Part shown: piece by piece, positions 27,726-37,221 of the stretch
Layout: every line of letters begins with the position of its first letter
Numbering within the stretch: position 1 is the stretch's first letter
Source: Bog-473 sp963788125
GTDB lineage: Bacteria; Actinomycetota; Acidimicrobiia; Acidimicrobiales; RAAP-2
Direction: 5' to 3'
NCBI GenBank assembly: GCA_963788125.1
Contig: CAWBFN010000002.1
Coordinates: 2,232,001 to 2,296,000 of the forward strand
Length of the DNA: 64,000 nucleotides
The notes under the pieces: model-generated
The model's input: only the letters and a program-made list of their open reading frames with translations
Told to the model about the DNA's origin: nothing
Database searches by the model: none
Position numbers and translations under genes: made by a program

Positions 27726-28463
27726 ATGTCAGATAACCCAGAGCGGGCCACGGTCGTCCTCGTGCACGGTGCGTGGCACGGCGCGTGGTGCTGGGACGCT
27801 GTTGTCCCGCTCCTTGACGCCGCGGGAATCCCCTCGATCGCCGTCGACCTCCCCGGCCACGGCGCGAGCACCGACCCCGTCGGCGATCTCTACAGCGATG
27901 CCAACCACGTGCGCCGCGTGCTCGGGTCGATCGACGGGCCCGTCATCCTCGTGGGTCACTCCTACGGCGGTGCCGTCATCAGCGAAGCCGCCTCCGGAGT
28001 GCCCGAAGTTCGCAGTCTGGTGTACGTGTGCGCCATAGTGCCCGACATCGGTGAAACGGTCGGCGCCGTACCCATGGAGGATTTGCCGACCGATGATCGT
28101 GCGGGTGAACTCGGCGAACTGATACAGGTGCACGCGGATGGGACCACGACGATCGACATCTCTGGTGCCGCACCTTTCTTCTACGCGGACTGCGAACCCG
28201 CCACGGCAGCGGACAGTCTCAAGCGATTGGGTCCGCAGAGCTCGACCAGCTTTGTGCAACCGCTACGGAACGCCGCCTGGCGGGAGATCCCGTCGACGTA
28301 CGTCGTCTGCACGGAAGACCAGGTGATGCCCGCTCCGTTTCAACGCGCCCTGGCGTCGCGGGCGGGCAGTACCGTCGTGGAGTGGCCCACCAGTCACTCG
28401 CCGTTTTTGTCGCGCCCCGACCTCGTGGCCGCACTGCTCGTCCGACTCGCGGGTGGTAGCTGA
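27726..28463 (+). CDS. alpha/beta hydrolase (EstC-like)
   Basis: 245 residues from ATG at 27726. VLVHGAWHGAWCWDAVVPLL, nucleophile GHSYGG with Ser79, and C-terminal TSHSPFLSRPDLV with the catalytic His. Paralogue of the protein at 2286. Monocistronic; substrate unknown. Confidence 0.88.
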   Translation: MSDNPERATVVLVHGAWHGAWCWDAVVPLLDAAGIPSIAVDLPGHGASTDPVGDLYSDANHVRRVLGSIDGPVILVGHSYGGAVISEAASGVPEVRSLVYVCAIVPDIGETVGAVPMEDLPTDDRAGELGELIQVHADGTTTIDISGAAPFFYADCEPATAADSLKRLGPQSSTSFVQPLRNAAWREIPSTYVVCTEDQVMPAPFQRALASRAGSTVVEWPTSHSPFLSRPDLVAALLVRLAGGS

Positions 28464-28497
28464 CGCGAAAGTATGTCGCATTGCCCGCGACCTGAGG

Positions 28498-28761
28498 TCA
28501 GCGGTGCGACTGAGCGTCAGATGAGATGATCGCCGTCACGGTCTTACGACCCAAGCCTGAAACATCGGCAAGCTGGCGGATCGAAGCCCCGGCACGATGG
28601 GCAACACAGATCATGTCGTCGCGGATCCGGACTTCTTTAGCTGCCCTCTCTGCGCTGAGGCCCACGACGACGAGAGCGGAGCCTGCCTCGCCCTCTTCGC
28701 CTCTTCTGTACTTGTCCATCGCGGAAGTCGCCGCGACGACCTCGGCATCGCTGTAGCTCAT
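28498..28761 (-). CDS. small protein with resolvase-like helix-turn-helix
   Basis: 87 residues with an excellent GGGAGGAAAG ribosome site before ATG at 28761. The C-terminal GASIRQLADVSGLGRKTVTA is a helix-turn-helix of the resolvase-tail or sigma type. The N-terminal 40 residues are helical and acidic. Probably a small DNA-binding protein. No family name. Confidence 0.65.
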   Translation of the reverse strand: MSYSDAEVVAATSAMDKYRRGEEGEAGSALVVVGLSAERAAKEVRIRDDMICVAHRAGASIRQLADVSGLGRKTVTAIISSDAQSHR

Positions 28762-28796
28762 CTTTCCTCCCTCAGCCCGATTCTAGCCAAGGGCGC

Positions 28797-29294
28797 CTAT
28801 ACGGCGGATGAAGCTCCAGGTGCTGTGTGGTGGGATCGGAGGTGGATGGTGCACGGGGTCGAAGGATGTGTGGGGTGTCCCCCTGGGCTCGGCAGCACTC
28901 CGAGCGAGATGACGATCGTCACCGCGGCGGCCGGGACTACCGCGCCAGCCCATTGGATGCCGCGACGCCACCCGAAAGTCGTGATGAGCCAAAATTTGGG
29001 CCGTGACCACGCACGTGGTGCGGGTCCCTCGGCTCGGACCAGTTCGGCGGCGAGCAAGTCCTTCAGTGCACCGGGTACTGGCCGGGTCGTTTGGAGCCGG
29101 TGTTCACCCGTGAGGGTGCTCGCCGCCATCTCAAATCGCCGGCAGTCGGGGCACCCCGCGAGATGAGCCTCGACCTGAGCCCTACTGATGTCAGCTGGCT
29201 CGCCGTCGAGCCACGCCGAAATGGAAAGGCGAACGGCTTCGCACGGTACGGGCCCACCGTTCTTCATCCGGCCTTTCCGCCGCCAGGGGATCAT
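28797..29294 (-). CDS. zinc-finger anti-sigma factor (zf-HC2 type)
   Basis: 165 residues from ATG at 29294, which overlaps the upstream stop by 4 nt (ATG at 29267 is an alternative). The zinc-binding pattern Cys...His...Cys-x2-Cys is visible (CEAVRLSISAWLDGEP, then AHLAGCPDCRRFE). A hydrophobic segment WAGAVVPAAAVTIVISLGVL suits a membrane anchor. It would hold the ECF sigma factor at 32503, although it is the third gene of the divergent operon rather than next to it. Confidence 0.78.
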   Translation of the reverse strand: MIPWRRKGRMKNGGPVPCEAVRLSISAWLDGEPADISRAQVEAHLAGCPDCRRFEMAASTLTGEHRLQTTRPVPGALKDLLAAELVRAEGPAPRAWSRPKFWLITTFGWRRGIQWAGAVVPAAAVTIVISLGVLPSPGGHPTHPSTPCTIHLRSHHTAPGASSAV

Positions 29295-30493
29295 GACGAC
29301 GAGCCGTACTCGATCTTGACCGGCAGGACTTGTCCCTTTATCCAATCGCTTGACGCCGATGCCAAGCTCCAGACGGTCATTGTCGTGTCGTGGGCGGCCA
29401 GGGCCTCAATTACCGAGGTCGGGCCGAAGGCGACCGTCGCCGTGTCGGGCGGGAGCGCTGGCAGTGTGTGCCACTCGGCACCAGGTCCGTCGATCACCGC
29501 CAAGCGTTCGGCGCCCGACGAGCTTGCCGTCAGGGAAAACAGTCCGACACCACTGGCTGATCCGTAGGAGACGATGTGATCATCTGCGGCCATGGCAAGT
29601 GGCGGCGAGATACTCCAGCCTCCCTGACTGGTGGTCCAGGCAGCAACAACCGCCCTCCCGGTCGCCTCGGTGATCCCGAGCAAGGCGTCCACACCGTAGG
29701 GGGTCTGCCCGAGGGAGAGGACTTCGACGCGAGCCTCGGCGAGCGATCCGGGGAGCGTCATCGGGTCCAGTTGCCATGTCCCGGAGCGCCTTTGGAACAT
29801 CCCCACCACTCCGGGGCGGGTGCAGTTCGCTCCGACGACTGGACTGTTCGTCCAGGAGACCACGGCGGTGAGCGCTTGGAGCCCGCATGTCTTGCCCGCC
29901 GACCCCGATGCGAGCTGGCTCGATGTCGTCAGTGTTCTCCAGGTGGAGAGGCTCCCGTCACTGGCCAGAACGGCAGTACCGGGCCCGCGATCGACAATGG
30001 CCAGTGTCTCGCCGGTCGGTGCCGACGACAGTGCGTCGGGGCGTGCCGAGAGGCCCTCGGGAAGTAATCCGTTGGCCCATGCGCGACCACCGTCGGACGT
30101 GTAGATCAGGGGAGAGAAGTGCAACAAGTTGGTCGGTCGCACCGCGGCGATGAACGGTTGCCCGGCGGCTGCAGCCAGTACCAGGCCTCCATTGGTGGCC
30201 GTGGCCGTCGCCTCCACCTTGTCTGACCACGTTGTCACACCGGTCGGTCGGTAGAACAACTGCCAGAACGTGTTGAGTGGTTCGCTGAGGTGGCCCATCG
30301 GGAGAGTGGCCCAGGTTCCCGAGGACGACTGCAACGAGGTCGCGAGCGGCGTCGTGATCGGGGTGACCACCGTTGCGCCAGCGGAGGCGGGGGGACCACT
30401 CGGCCCGCCCCACCCGAGGGCGATCACCACCAGGGCGCAGAGGACCACAACCATCCGAACGCACCACACATGACCACGCTGGATACGGATCAC
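29291..30493 (-). CDS. exported protein of unknown function (beta-propeller-like)
   Basis: 400 residues. The start is GTG at 30493, overlapping the upstream stop (GTGA). Hydrophobic N-terminus MVVVLCALVVIALGWGG is a signal peptide. Multiple short repeats such as LIYTSDGGRAWANG and TWRTLTTSSQLASG resemble sialidase/BNR blades. Central gene of the sigma-linked operon, so it may be a sensor or secreted target of stress. No known family assigned. Confidence 0.7.
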   Translation of the reverse strand: MIRIQRGHVWCVRMVVVLCALVVIALGWGGPSGPPASAGATVVTPITTPLATSLQSSSGTWATLPMGHLSEPLNTFWQLFYRPTGVTTWSDKVEATATATNGGLVLAAAAGQPFIAAVRPTNLLHFSPLIYTSDGGRAWANGLLPEGLSARPDALSSAPTGETLAIVDRGPGTAVLASDGSLSTWRTLTTSSQLASGSAGKTCGLQALTAVVSWTNSPVVGANCTRPGVVGMFQRRSGTWQLDPMTLPGSLAEARVEVLSLGQTPYGVDALLGITEATGRAVVAAWTTSQGGWSISPPLAMAADDHIVSYGSASGVGLFSLTASSSGAERLAVIDGPGAEWHTLPALPPDTATVAFGPTSVIEALAAHDTTMTVWSLASASSDWIKGQVLPVKIEYGSSS

Positions 30494-32337
30494 GAGCCGT
30501 TGAGAGAGTTCTTGATGGCGTTGGCCAACGTCACGGCAAACGACGACTTGGTAGCTGATGTCGGTGAACCCGGGTCGAGGGCGAGGACCCAGTTCATCTC
30601 CCCATCACCGCTGATGACGTAGGCGGTGTCGCTGTGGGCGATCATCGCCCCGCCGGATGCGTAGCCGACCAGGATCCCGTAGGCGTCCCAGATGCGTTCT
30701 AACTCCTTGTCGGTACCCGTCAGGTAGAGCCAGTTGGGGATGGTGGCCAGATTCTCCTGGTCGTCAAAGGCCACGAGGTATTCGGGGGCGAGATAGCGCG
30801 GATTGGCGTCGATGGCAATGAGGTCGACCTTTTTGGACTCGGCGCCGAGCATCTGATCGGCCTGGCGGAACTCCTGGGCGATGACCGGGCAGTCCGACGT
30901 ACACACCGGGTCGAGGAACGTGAGGGCGATCGTCTTACCATGAAGGCTGGGCAGCGACACCGCCTGGCCGTGCTGGTCGATGAGGCTGAAGGGCGGTGCC
31001 GGGTAGTGGAGGGCATTGGGTGAGCCGTCGATGGCGTTGGCCAATATCGGATCGGCGTTGGGGTTCGCCGCCGCCACCGTCATCGGTACCGCACCCACCA
31101 GGACGATCCCCAAGGCGGCCACTGCCGCCAAAGATCTGGCCGCGTAACCCGGACTGATGGTCAGGCGTTGGCGCCAGGACTCCGTCCCGGCCCGGTCCGG
31201 AACGATGGGCACAACATCGCTACTGGCCGCCACCGGCAGTCTGGTCATGGCGAGGAACCCACCGATGCACACCAAAACCATCGGGATCATGCTGTTGGGA
31301 TCCGTGCCGACGCCACCGAAGAAACCGAAGTCCTCGACAAGAACCCAATCAGCCAGGCAGAGGACGGCGGCTGCTACGACGCCCACCCGGGCAATCCGGG
31401 GTTGGGCTGAAATGAAGGCGCACCCAATGGCGGCGAGGGCGAGCACCACGAAGAGGTTGACGCCCCACCCATGCGCCGCATCGAACGTCTCAAAGCTCGC
31501 TACCCATGACGAGAGGACATGGGGTTGCGGTGTCTGGGCCATCTGCTGGACCATCCCGGCGAGCGTCCCGACCCCACCCGACCTGGTGAGGCCGCTCCAA
31601 AAGCCTCGACCCGGCCAGGCCTGCAGGACCGCCATCGCGACGAAGAACACTCCCATCACACGAAGGACGGTCCTTCCCAGCCGGGGGGTCGCCCAGGCTC
31701 GATCCGGAAGGGCGATGAGCGCACCGGCGGCGCAGTAGAAGAGCGCCGCCCCGGGTGCACCGAATAGCCAGGTCAGCCCTGGCGCGAAGATGCCCCCGAA
31801 CGACTCGCCGAAGACCCAGACCACCAGACCCCATCCGAGGCTGGCTAACCCGCCGAGGCGGGACCACCTTCCCCGCGGGACAAAGATGAGCCAAAGGCCG
31901 ATCCCCACTTGGATCCATACCGCCGCCGCGGCCGCCTGGACAGGATGAAAGGTCCAGATCGTGGTCCCGGCGTTCACGACGTGCTGGACCCATGTGGGCG
32001 ACGCCGCCGCGGTGGGCTGAATGCTCTGCGGGACCAGGCCGAGCGGCATCGACGCTTGTACTTGGAGTATCCCGTCCAACAGCCAGATCAGTCCGAAGCC
32101 GATCCGCAGGACCCGACGGGCCTGCGGTTCGCGAGCACTCTCGGGCCGAATCATCAGCGGCTGGCCTTCCGCCCCCCCAGCCATGCCGCGGAGGTGGAGG
32201 GATCGCACGACGTTCCACGTCACACCGGCCACCGCCAGGATCAACAGGACGATGAGGCCCTGGTGGAGCAGGGCAGTGTGGAAGGCAGAGACAACGATGG
32301 GGTCGTTGGTAGTCAGACCGTTCCCCATGCCCGGCAC
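30490..32337 (-). CDS. polytopic membrane protein fused to a SCO1/SenC-like thioredoxin domain
   Basis: 615 residues. The first 420 residues hold about nine hydrophobic helices (GLIVLLILAVAGVTWNVVRS, LIWLLDGILQVQ, LFYCAAGALIALPDRAW, VVAAAVLCLADWVLVEDFGF). From about residue 440 a redoxin domain begins: PPFSLIDQHGQAVSLPSLHG, then DPVCTSDCPVIAQEF with a CxxxC metal-binding pair as in SCO1 copper chaperones. A fusion of this kind could carry copper or redox chemistry outside the cell. First gene of the operon divergent from the ECF sigma factor. Confidence 0.8.
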   Translation of the reverse strand: MPGMGNGLTTNDPIVVSAFHTALLHQGLIVLLILAVAGVTWNVVRSLHLRGMAGGAEGQPLMIRPESAREPQARRVLRIGFGLIWLLDGILQVQASMPLGLVPQSIQPTAAASPTWVQHVVNAGTTIWTFHPVQAAAAAVWIQVGIGLWLIFVPRGRWSRLGGLASLGWGLVVWVFGESFGGIFAPGLTWLFGAPGAALFYCAAGALIALPDRAWATPRLGRTVLRVMGVFFVAMAVLQAWPGRGFWSGLTRSGGVGTLAGMVQQMAQTPQPHVLSSWVASFETFDAAHGWGVNLFVVLALAAIGCAFISAQPRIARVGVVAAAVLCLADWVLVEDFGFFGGVGTDPNSMIPMVLVCIGGFLAMTRLPVAASSDVVPIVPDRAGTESWRQRLTISPGYAARSLAAVAALGIVLVGAVPMTVAAANPNADPILANAIDGSPNALHYPAPPFSLIDQHGQAVSLPSLHGKTIALTFLDPVCTSDCPVIAQEFRQADQMLGAESKKVDLIAIDANPRYLAPEYLVAFDDQENLATIPNWLYLTGTDKELERIWDAYGILVGYASGGAMIAHSDTAYVISGDGEMNWVLALDPGSPTSATKSSFAVTLANAIKNSLNGS

Positions 32338-32502
32338 GTTGGCCCACCTTCTCTGTTCAGTGTGATGTGGCGACTGCGGGCGCAGCGCGCTCCATGAGGT
32401 AGTCGAACCAGCAGCTGATTTGGTTCCCGCAGTCGCGGAGTTTCAGGGGGGGTCCACAGATCGGGCAGTTCGAATGGCGCCGCTCTGCCCGGGGTATTTA
32501 GA

Positions 32503-33111
32503 GTGCGGCCGGTGGATGCTCTCAGCCGGCTGGCACTGGCGGCACGAGGGGGAGACCGCGACGCCCTCGACCGTCTGGTGGAAGGGACATATGACCAGGT
32601 CTGGCGTCTGTGTGCCCGACTGGTGGACGAACAGTGTGCTGACGACGTGGCGCAAGACACATATGTCCGCGCCGTTGGTGCACTCCCCAATTTCCGTGGC
32701 CAGTCCTCGGCCCGAACCTGGATCTTGTCCATTGCTCGCAACACATGCATGGACGAACTACGGACCAGGAGTCGACAGCGGCGGCGGGACTCCTCGCTGG
32801 CCGCCGCCATCACAGTCCAGAGTCACGTGGCGGCCGACGCTGAGCAAGAGGTCGGGGTTACCGAGGTCCTGGCTCGCTTGGTTCCCGAGCGAAGAGAAGC
32901 CTTCGTCTTGACCCAGTTGCTCGGCCTCTCCTACCAAGAGGCAGCGGATGTCTGCGGCTGCCCAACCGGGACCATTCGCTCACGGGTGGCCCGAGCCCGG
33001 GCGGACCTCATCAATGCCCTCGATCAGGTCGGTCGGGAGCGGTCATCGGGTGACAGCACCTATGAAAACGTCACCAGCATGGATCCCATCACCAGGCACA
33101 CGGCCAGCTGA
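32503..33111 (+). CDS. ECF sigma factor (sigma-70 family)
   Basis: 202 residues from GTG at 32503. Region 2: RLCARLVDEQCADDVAQDTY and FRGQSSARTWILSIARNTCM. Region 4: LVPERREAFVLTQLLGLSYQ and ADVCGCPTGTIRSRVARARA. Small ECF sigma. Divergent from the operon that carries the membrane/SCO1 protein, exported protein and zinc-finger anti-sigma factor. The 165-nt spacer probably holds both promoters. Confidence 0.93.
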   Translation: MRPVDALSRLALAARGGDRDALDRLVEGTYDQVWRLCARLVDEQCADDVAQDTYVRAVGALPNFRGQSSARTWILSIARNTCMDELRTRSRQRRRDSSLAAAITVQSHVAADAEQEVGVTEVLARLVPERREAFVLTQLLGLSYQEAADVCGCPTGTIRSRVARARADLINALDQVGRERSSGDSTYENVTSMDPITRHTAS

Positions 33112-33166
33112 CCAAGGGCAGACCGTGAGTATGATCACAAAGGCGACCACCAATGGAGGAGGATCC

Positions 33167-33586
33167 ATGGACCACATCGCGACCCTGCGACGCTTTTATG
33201 AGCTGATCAACAATGGTGATGTCGACGGGGCTGGCGATCTGCTGGCCGATGACTTCATTGAGCACGAGGTTGCGCCCGGTCTGTCTCCTACGAAAACCGG
33301 GACCAAGGAGCTCTTTGCCATGATGATCGCTGCATTCCCCGACTTGCGTTTCGACGTGGAGGACATGCTTGTGGATGGCAACAAGGTGGTCGGGCGGGCA
33401 AAGGTGACCGGGACCAACACGGGCAGTTTTATGGGAATGCCGGCAACTGACAAGACGATCGATATTCAGGCAATCGACATCGTTCACATTGGTGAAGATG
33501 GTTTGGCACAGGAACACTGGGGCATCATGGACATGATGTCGATGATGCAGCAGCTTGGTCTCGCTCCTGGGGGTCCGCCCACATAG
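33167..33586 (+). CDS. SnoaL-like ester cyclase family protein
   Basis: 139 residues from ATG at 33167 with a perfect GGAGGAGG ribosome site. LRRFYELINNGDVDGAGDLL, ADDFIEHEVAPGLSPTKTG and the GSFMGMPATDKTIDIQAIDI block are the SnoaL ester cyclase pattern. The role of the non-polyketide members is unknown. Follows the sigma factor by 55 nt. Confidence 0.87.
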   Translation: MDHIATLRRFYELINNGDVDGAGDLLADDFIEHEVAPGLSPTKTGTKELFAMMIAAFPDLRFDVEDMLVDGNKVVGRAKVTGTNTGSFMGMPATDKTIDIQAIDIVHIGEDGLAQEHWGIMDMMSMMQQLGLAPGGPPT

Positions 33587-33631
33587 CTGCACCCAGCACA
33601 TTGTGGGAAGGCGGCCACTATCATCAAGGGC

Positions 33632-34249
33632 GTGTACCTGACTGTCGACCAGGCGCAAGTCCGAGGCAACGGGCTCGAAGAGGTGGTCCACGTCGGCGAA
33701 CGCACCGCGGCAACCGGAAACAACATCGAAATCTGGGAGGCTGCGCACTCGTTGCGGGCCGGGTGTGTGTGCCTGACGGCATGGTGGGAGAGTCTCGCCG
33801 CACTGGAAACAGCTTCGGAGATTCTCCGTGACGCCGAACGGCACCAACACCGCAACGAAGACGGAGTCGAGGCGATCCGAGCGCCCGTGGAACAGCGCCT
33901 CCTTACCGTGATCGCCGGTCCCACTGAATTCGACCAGTCCCACAAGTATTTGCGTATCTTGGAAATCAGCGCTCTCAAGGATATGCAAGCGGCGATCGAC
34001 AACGGCGTCGAACTCGCGGGGAAGGTGTCGAACACCACGGGAATACCCGTGACTCTGCTCCGCAACGTCACGGGCTTCTCGAGGGACATGATGTTCTTGA
34101 GTACCTACGAGAGCCTCGCGCAGTACGAAGATGCGGGGCATCATCTGGAGGCGACCTCATTCTGGTTTCATCAACGAAGCCAGTACGGCAACGTGTTTGA
34201 CGGGTCGACGCTTGCAATGAATCTCTTCCGGCGCGTCCGAAGCGGATAA
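33632..34249 (+). CDS. hypothetical protein
   Basis: 205 residues from GTG at 33632 with AAGGG just upstream. No domain recognised. Mixed alpha/beta composition, no signal peptide. A middle helix (RDAERHQHRNEDGVEAIRAP) and ALKDMQAAIDNGVELAGKVS are the most regular parts. It precedes the YbjQ-like pair, 20 nt away, and may share their transcript. Confidence 0.55.
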   Translation: MYLTVDQAQVRGNGLEEVVHVGERTAATGNNIEIWEAAHSLRAGCVCLTAWWESLAALETASEILRDAERHQHRNEDGVEAIRAPVEQRLLTVIAGPTEFDQSHKYLRILEISALKDMQAAIDNGVELAGKVSNTTGIPVTLLRNVTGFSRDMMFLSTYESLAQYEDAGHHLEATSFWFHQRSQYGNVFDGSTLAMNLFRRVRSG

Positions 34250-34269
34250 CGCTGATTATGGGTGCCTGA

Positions 34270-35244
34270 TTGAGGTCCGGCCCTGACCACCCGGCGGGAG
34301 CGACGCGAGGTTCGATTGGTTCCCGGTCGGGTACAGGGGCCTTCACCTCAGCTCTCTCGATCAACGACTTCGCCGCGTGCACGTCTCTGGGGCTCGAACC
34401 CGTAGCAATGGTTCAGGGATCAGCCGTCCTGGCCCAATCTCCTCCGCTGTACTCGGGTGGAATCACAATGACTGGGCAGCGGTTCACACGAAGCGGAGAC
34501 GTTGTCGGAACCACAGGTCGAATCATGAACGAACAGATCCGCGCACGAATGTCTCAGGGCTATTGGAAGAGCTATCGGTGCCCCCACACCTACGAGGTCA
34601 TTACCGGTCCACATGCCACGTGGGGAGCCAATTCCGAGCAGGTCCTGTTGCATTCGGCCTGGCAACGCGGATATGGCGTGGCATTCAGTCGGATGGTCGA
34701 CCAAGCGCGCCACGCCGGCGCGCACGGCGTCATTGGGGTATCTGATAGCCACCAACCGTTCGCCGATACCCCGGCGATCGAGTACCGGGCCACGGGTACA
34801 GCCGTCCGCGTGACTGGCGCTGAGGTCTCCAGCGCCAATCCGTGGACGACGCACCTCGCCGGTCAACGCCTGGTCAATGCCATCGTCGGCGGCTACATGC
34901 CGATATCGGCCATCGTCCAGCGCACCTGGATGGCCGTGTGGCCGTACTGCCTCACGGAGTTCTTCTTAGTGGGCAAGCTGCGACAGCGCGACCTCATGGG
35001 AGATCCGGTGCAGGAGGTCACCCAGGTTTCCGACGCCAAGATGAAACTGATCGAGATTGCGGCGGCGCACGTCCGTCATGACGCACAGTCTGATTCGGTC
35101 TTCGGGATCGACGTCGAGTGGGGCGATACCCATCTTGGGTTCGGTGCGTGGGTCATGAACGTCACGCTGCGTGGGACGAGCGTGCGGCGTTTCGATCCTC
35201 AAGCAGTTCCACCGTCCTCGGAACAGATCCTGCGGATGTCATGA
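34270..35244 (+). CDS. double YbjQ-like protein (first of pair)
   Basis: 324 residues from TTG at 34270, the only in-frame start found near the domain. Two repeats of the YbjQ/heavy-metal-binding-like fold are visible: LSINDFAACTSLGLEPVAMV with GAHGVIGVSDSHQPF in the first, and AGQRLVNAIVGGYMPISAIV with SDSVFGIDVEWGDT in the second. YbjQ proteins form homopentamers of unknown role; the metal link in the database name is not proven. Overlaps the next gene by 4 nt. Confidence 0.7.
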   Translation: MRSGPDHPAGATRGSIGSRSGTGAFTSALSINDFAACTSLGLEPVAMVQGSAVLAQSPPLYSGGITMTGQRFTRSGDVVGTTGRIMNEQIRARMSQGYWKSYRCPHTYEVITGPHATWGANSEQVLLHSAWQRGYGVAFSRMVDQARHAGAHGVIGVSDSHQPFADTPAIEYRATGTAVRVTGAEVSSANPWTTHLAGQRLVNAIVGGYMPISAIVQRTWMAVWPYCLTEFFLVGKLRQRDLMGDPVQEVTQVSDAKMKLIEIAAAHVRHDAQSDSVFGIDVEWGDTHLGFGAWVMNVTLRGTSVRRFDPQAVPPSSEQILRMS

Positions 35245-36110
35245 CAGACCAGTCGCCCCACGAGGCTCTCCGGACGCGGATGTTGGCCGGTCAGGCCACC
35301 GCGGTCCAACGGATGAAACCCGATACCGGCCGGACCCCTTACCTCTCTGGGCTGACCGTCAATGAGAATCTCCTCTTGGCATCGATCGGATGGGAGGCCG
35401 TGGATCTGTGTTCTGGCGCAGCTGTCTGGGGGATGCGTCGCGACACGGTCAACGTCTGGGGGGCCGATCAAGATGCTCGGGCCTCATTGGCCCTGGGATC
35501 AGCGATGGCGCTCGCTGTTGATCGACTCGAAGCTCGGTGCCAAGCGTCGGGCGGCCACGGTGTCATCGGGGTCGATATTCTCACCGAGATCGAGCCCCGC
35601 TACGTGTCCGTGAACCTCCTCGGAACGGCGGTTCGCCCGGAGGGCAGCTCCCGGACTGCAGGACGGGCCTTCACCTCGAACCTGACACCCCAGGGGTTCG
35701 TGCTGCTCCTCGACGCGAGGTGGACGCCTTTGGGACTTGCCTCCGGCTGCCAGTTCGTACGGTCCTATCGGCGCGGCGCGGCCCAAACGATGGCGCAGAA
35801 GTTTCAGAATGTCGAGCTGACAAATCCAACCCAGGCATTGGCGACTGCTCGGGAAGAGACAATGATCCAGCTCGAGGAGCGTGCGCACGCCTTCGGCGGT
35901 CAGGGCATCGTCCAGGTCTCCTTGTCATCTGGTCCTGTTCGTTTTGCCACCCACGTCCTCTCCTTTTCGGCGTGGGGCACTGTTGTGGCGCGTCCGTCAC
36001 CCGGTGGTCGGCATCCAGCACCGCGAACGGTCATTTCGATGAATGACGACAGCGAGTTGTTCGACCCCTCAATGTTGGTGGCCGCACGGATGGCCAACGC
36101 CACCGATTAG
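35241..36110 (+). CDS. double YbjQ-like protein (second of pair)
   Basis: 289 residues from ATG at 35241, coupled to the gene before by ATGA. Two YbjQ-like halves: LTVNENLLLASIGWEAVDLC with GGHGVIGVDILTEIEP, then LTPQGFVLLLDARWTPLGLA with FGGQGIVQVSLSSGPV. The halves are diverged from those of the preceding gene, so duplication is old. Function unknown; probably forms a complex with its neighbour. Confidence 0.7.
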   Translation: MTDQSPHEALRTRMLAGQATAVQRMKPDTGRTPYLSGLTVNENLLLASIGWEAVDLCSGAAVWGMRRDTVNVWGADQDARASLALGSAMALAVDRLEARCQASGGHGVIGVDILTEIEPRYVSVNLLGTAVRPEGSSRTAGRAFTSNLTPQGFVLLLDARWTPLGLASGCQFVRSYRRGAAQTMAQKFQNVELTNPTQALATAREETMIQLEERAHAFGGQGIVQVSLSSGPVRFATHVLSFSAWGTVVARPSPGGRHPAPRTVISMNDDSELFDPSMLVAARMANATD

Positions 36111-36212
36111 TTCGGCCGGGGACTCGGTGAACGTTGCTGAGCGTCTCTTGACATGCATCATGAGGGTGACTACGAAGGCACATGTGCCATCGAAACGATG
36201 TGGAGGTACGCA

Positions 36213-36911
36213 ATGGTCGAGGTGAGAGTTCCCATCTACGGCGAGCTGCCAACCTACATGGCAACTCCGCCCGGCCAGGGGCCGTGGCCGGGGATCGTTG
36301 TCATCCACGACGCCCTCGGGATGAGCCAGGACCTGAGGAACCAGACCAACTGGTTGGCCGGCGAAGGTTACCTGGCCGTCGCACCGGACTTGTTCCATTG
36401 GGGCAAGAAGAGGATTTGCATTCGGTCCATCTTCCGCGACTTGCGTGCCCGCCAAGGAAGGGCATTCGACGAGGTCGACGCGGTGCGCACCTGGTTGGCG
36501 GACCGCGATGACTGTACGGGCCAGATCGGCGTTATCGGCTACTGCATGGGCGGCGGGTTCGCCCTGCTGCTTGCCCCGGGCCACGGGTTCTCGGCGTCGA
36601 GCGTCAACTATGGGCAGATTCCCAAGGACGCCGAGAGCTTCTTGTCCGGCGCATGTCCGATTGTCGGCAGTTATGGCGCCAAGGATCGGACGCTTCGTGG
36701 TGCCGCTAATCGGTTGGAACGTGCGCTGACGGCCAATGACGTGGCCCACGACGTCACGGAGTACCCGGATGCCGGGCATTCGTTCCTCAACGACCACGAC
36801 AACGCTCTGTTCGCAATGATGGGGAAGGTCATTGGTGGTGGTTACCACGAGCCCTCAGCCCACGACGCTCGCAGGCGCATCGTCTCCTTCTTCGACGAGC
36901 ACCTGAAGTAG
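36213..36911 (+). CDS. dienelactone hydrolase family protein
   Basis: 232 residues from ATG at 36213 behind GGAGG. VVIHDALGMSQDLRNQTNWL contains the conserved HD oxyanion region, GYCMGGGFALLLA the nucleophile Cys111 and the C-terminal YPDAGHSFLND the His. Cys-His-Asp triad of the dienelactone hydrolase group. Substrate unknown; monocistronic. Confidence 0.88.
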   Translation: MVEVRVPIYGELPTYMATPPGQGPWPGIVVIHDALGMSQDLRNQTNWLAGEGYLAVAPDLFHWGKKRICIRSIFRDLRARQGRAFDEVDAVRTWLADRDDCTGQIGVIGYCMGGGFALLLAPGHGFSASSVNYGQIPKDAESFLSGACPIVGSYGAKDRTLRGAANRLERALTANDVAHDVTEYPDAGHSFLNDHDNALFAMMGKVIGGGYHEPSAHDARRRIVSFFDEHLK

Positions 36912-37221
36912 GCGATGGCGCACCGCTTCCGCGGATCGGCCAAATAGAGACAAAGGCTCCCAAATCCGGAGTTTGCTTATCTCGCTGAGCAGTTTACTGC
37001 CCAATCTCTGAAGACGATCAGAAGTTCGTAAATTCTTCATCAAAAAGCCGGGCCGTAAGCCTCACAAGTGGCATTGTTGACGATAAATAGGTCTTTGTGC
37101 CCTGCGCGTTGCGGGACTTATTCCTCTGGTGCAGGAATCCGCTGATTCATATTGTGGGAATGCTCCGCGAGATCATCCGCCAACGCTGACGCGGCGCGGC
37201 ACTTAGCCGAAAGGACATCGA
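36912..37221. other. intergenic region without recognised gene
   Basis: 310 nt, less GC-rich than the surroundings, with AT-rich tracts around 36940-37100. No open frame with a convincing ribosome site and no RNA fold recognised. Its right end carries the AAAGGA site for the small gene at 37222. Confidence 0.5.
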
